NCBI RefSeq assembly: GCF_003345355.1
Contig: NZ_QQNB01000001.1
Span: forward strand, 558,001 to 622,000
Direction of reading: 5' to 3'
Length of the DNA stretch: 64,000 nt
Origin: Sphingomonas aracearum
Lineage (GTDB): Bacteria > Pseudomonadota > Alphaproteobacteria > Sphingomonadales > Sphingomonadaceae
The notes beneath the pieces were generated by a model that saw nothing but the letters and a program-made list of their open reading frames with translations, had not been told where the DNA came from and ran no database searches. The position numbers and the translations under genes were made by a program. Numbering within the stretch: position 1 is the stretch's first letter; each line of letters opens with the position of its first letter. Positions 62,976-64,000 of the stretch are shown piece by piece.

Positions 62976-63395
62976 TTAGCGGCAGCGGATGTTGCGATTG
63001 CCGTTGCGGTCACGCGCATTGTTGCCGTCGCGATCGATCGCGCGACCGGCCAGTGCGCCGCCACCTGCGCCGAGCAGCGTGCCCAGCGTACCGCCGCCCA
63101 GCACATTGCCGAGCACGCCGCCGCCCAGCGCACCGATCACCAGGCCGGTCGTGCCGTCGTTGCGCTTGCAGTAATAGCGCCCGTTCGAGCCGCGATACAC
63201 GCGATCGTTGGACGAAAGGCGACGCTCGCGCACGCGGCTGTTCTCGCGATAGCTGCGGCTGGGATCCCAGTTACGATTGTCGCGATCACCGTTCCAGCGG
63301 TAGTCGCGGTCGCCGCTCTGCGCCATTGCCGGGGCCTCGATCACCGGGGCCGCCACCGTTACGGCCAGCATGGCCGCCATCAGCTGCTTCTTCAT
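62976..63395 (-). CDS. glycine-zipper 2TM domain-containing exported protein
   Basis: The 139-residue protein has a signal peptide (MKKQLMAAMLAVTVAAPVIE, cut after AMA), a Arg/Asp/Asn/Tyr-rich linker (GDRDYRWNGDRDNRNW), and a glycine-zipper region GLVIGALGGGVLGNVLGGGT followed by LGTLLGAGGGALAGRAID. Such zippers (SlyB/17-kDa antigen type) pack in the outer membrane. It lacks a lipobox cysteine. A GGAGTAAGGAG ribosome site precedes the ATG. Confidence 0.85.
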   Translation of the reverse strand: MKKQLMAAMLAVTVAAPVIEAPAMAQSGDRDYRWNGDRDNRNWDPSRSYRENSRVRERRLSSNDRVYRGSNGRYYCKRNDGTTGLVIGALGGGVLGNVLGGGTLGTLLGAGGGALAGRAIDRDGNNARDRNGNRNIRCR

Positions 63396-63483
63396 GTCGC
63401 TACTCCTTACTCCGGGGGAACTCAGGCGGATTAACTCGTTACGGCCCGGAAAGGTTCATGAACGCCTGTTCAGGCGCTGGCGT

Positions 63484-64000
63484 TCAGGCGCGAGGATGCG
63501 CGTTGCGATATACGTCTAGGAGGTGCGCGGCATCCACGGCAGTGTAGATCTGCGTGGAACTGAGGCTCGCATGGCCGAGCAGTTCCTGCAGCTGGCGCAG
63601 GTCCGCCCCGCGCCCCAGCAGGTGCGTGGCAAAGGAATGGCGCAAGGCATGCGGGGTGGTGCGGCTGCCCAGCCCCAGCCGCCCGCGCGCGCCCTGCACC
63701 GCGCGGCGGATCAGCGCGGGCGACAGGGGGCCGCCCCGCGCGCCGCGGAACAGCGGCTCGTCCCGCGCCACCGGATACGGGCAGAGCGCGACATAGCCCT
63801 CGATCGCCTCGCGTACCTGCGGCAGCAGCGGCACGATGCGGGTCTTGGCGCGCTTTCCCGTGACCGCCATCGTTTCGCCCAGCGGCAGGACCCCGCCGGT
63901 CAGCGCCATCGCCTCGCCGATGCGCAGCCCGGCACCGTATAGCAGCAGCAGCACCGCCCAGTCGCGCGCGCCGATCCACTGCTCGCGCGCGGCGTCCGCC
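63484..64000 (-). CDS. xerC: XerC-type tyrosine recombinase (N-terminus outside window)
   Basis: The visible 171 residues are the catalytic domain of a tyrosine recombinase: LLLLYGAGLRIGEAMAL (first catalytic Arg), TPHALRHSFATHLLGRGADL (HxxR), QELLGHASLSSTQIYTAVDA (second His and the tyrosine nucleophile in IYT) and an ending near AHPRA. The frame is open to the window edge, so the core-binding domain lies beyond 64000. It fits XerC, which resolves chromosome dimers at dif with XerD, but XerD or another family member cannot be excluded. Confidence 0.88.
   Translation of the reverse strand, partial: ADAAREQWIGARDWAVLLLLYGAGLRIGEAMALTGGVLPLGETMAVTGKRAKTRIVPLLPQVREAIEGYVALCPYPVARDEPLFRGARGGPLSPALIRRAVQGARGRLGLGSRTTPHALRHSFATHLLGRGADLRQLQELLGHASLSSTQIYTAVDAAHLLDVYRNAHPRA

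Noticed and set aside
63420..63483. Inverted GAACGCC/GGCGTTC after the recombinase as a terminator
   Set aside because: The 7-bp stem is not followed by T residues and runs into the promoter region of the next gene, so termination is not supported.

Overview
The window reads as ordinary chromosome from a high-GC alphaproteobacterium of the Sphingomonadaceae (Sphingomonas or a close relative). The main reasons are a 420-residue soluble serine palmitoyltransferase with its acyl carrier protein and ceramide-pathway partners, a PhyR/NepR/EcfG general stress response locus with a PhyP-like regulator, several sphingomonad-type small proteins (DUF6481, a 'vgr-related' protein with an HEMTH motif), and short palindromic repeat families typical of the group. 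There is no phage, plasmid, CRISPR array or intact insertion sequence. Coding density is high. The longest gene-poor stretches are 14664-15612 and 42991-43527.

Layout. 1-2351: the end of a DUF6481 gene, tRNA-Ser(CGA), hspQ, rplU-rpmA and an acetyltransferase. 2360-4919: a metal-dependent hydrolase divergent from a TetR regulator, then an AraC regulator. 5044-9844: obgE, proB and the sphingolipid block (reductase, ACP, spt). 9883-14264: a hybrid histidine kinase, lptF and lptG. 14367-15612: a small DUF7660-like gene and a repeat island. 15613-17999: a fatty acid desaturase divergent from a BcerS/YghO-family ceramide synthase candidate. 18058-25337: small secreted proteins, xthA, an ErpA-type Fe-S carrier, an M23 peptidase, a Bcp peroxiredoxin and glnE. 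25334-29640: the general stress response locus. 29703-37898: an argS-SPOR-nagZ-(SRPBCC-like)-scpA-scpB-tatABC run on the minus strand with two small genes upstream. 37939-42450: GH35 beta-galactosidase and a DUF1501/DUF1800 pair. 43528-46625: dnaK-dnaJ. 46795-53333: copper chaperone, metallopeptidase-like protein, trhO, threonine synthase, grpE and hrcA. 53414-64000: rph-rdgB, a phospholipase D family protein, a CAP-domain lipoprotein, hemW, a penicillin-binding-protein activator, rsmI, a VOC protein, yraN, gshB, a DedA protein, a glycine-zipper protein and a xerC-type recombinase cut by the window edge.

Two functional neighbourhoods stand out. First, genes for making a sphingoid base, reducing it and N-acylating it lie within about 11 kb, with the LptF and LptG permeases between them. 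This fits a bacterium that uses glycosphingolipids in its outer membrane. Second, the stress locus carries two GGAAC-N17-GTT promoters of the EcfG type. One precedes nepR. The other precedes a protein-free stretch that folds into two strong hairpins, each exposing a poly-C loop, and ends in an overlapping terminator-like hairpin. I interpret this stretch (about 29248-29363) as a stress-induced small RNA resembling GsrN in context and design, and it is the best candidate here for something undescribed.

All calls come from reading the sequence. No database or folding program was run.
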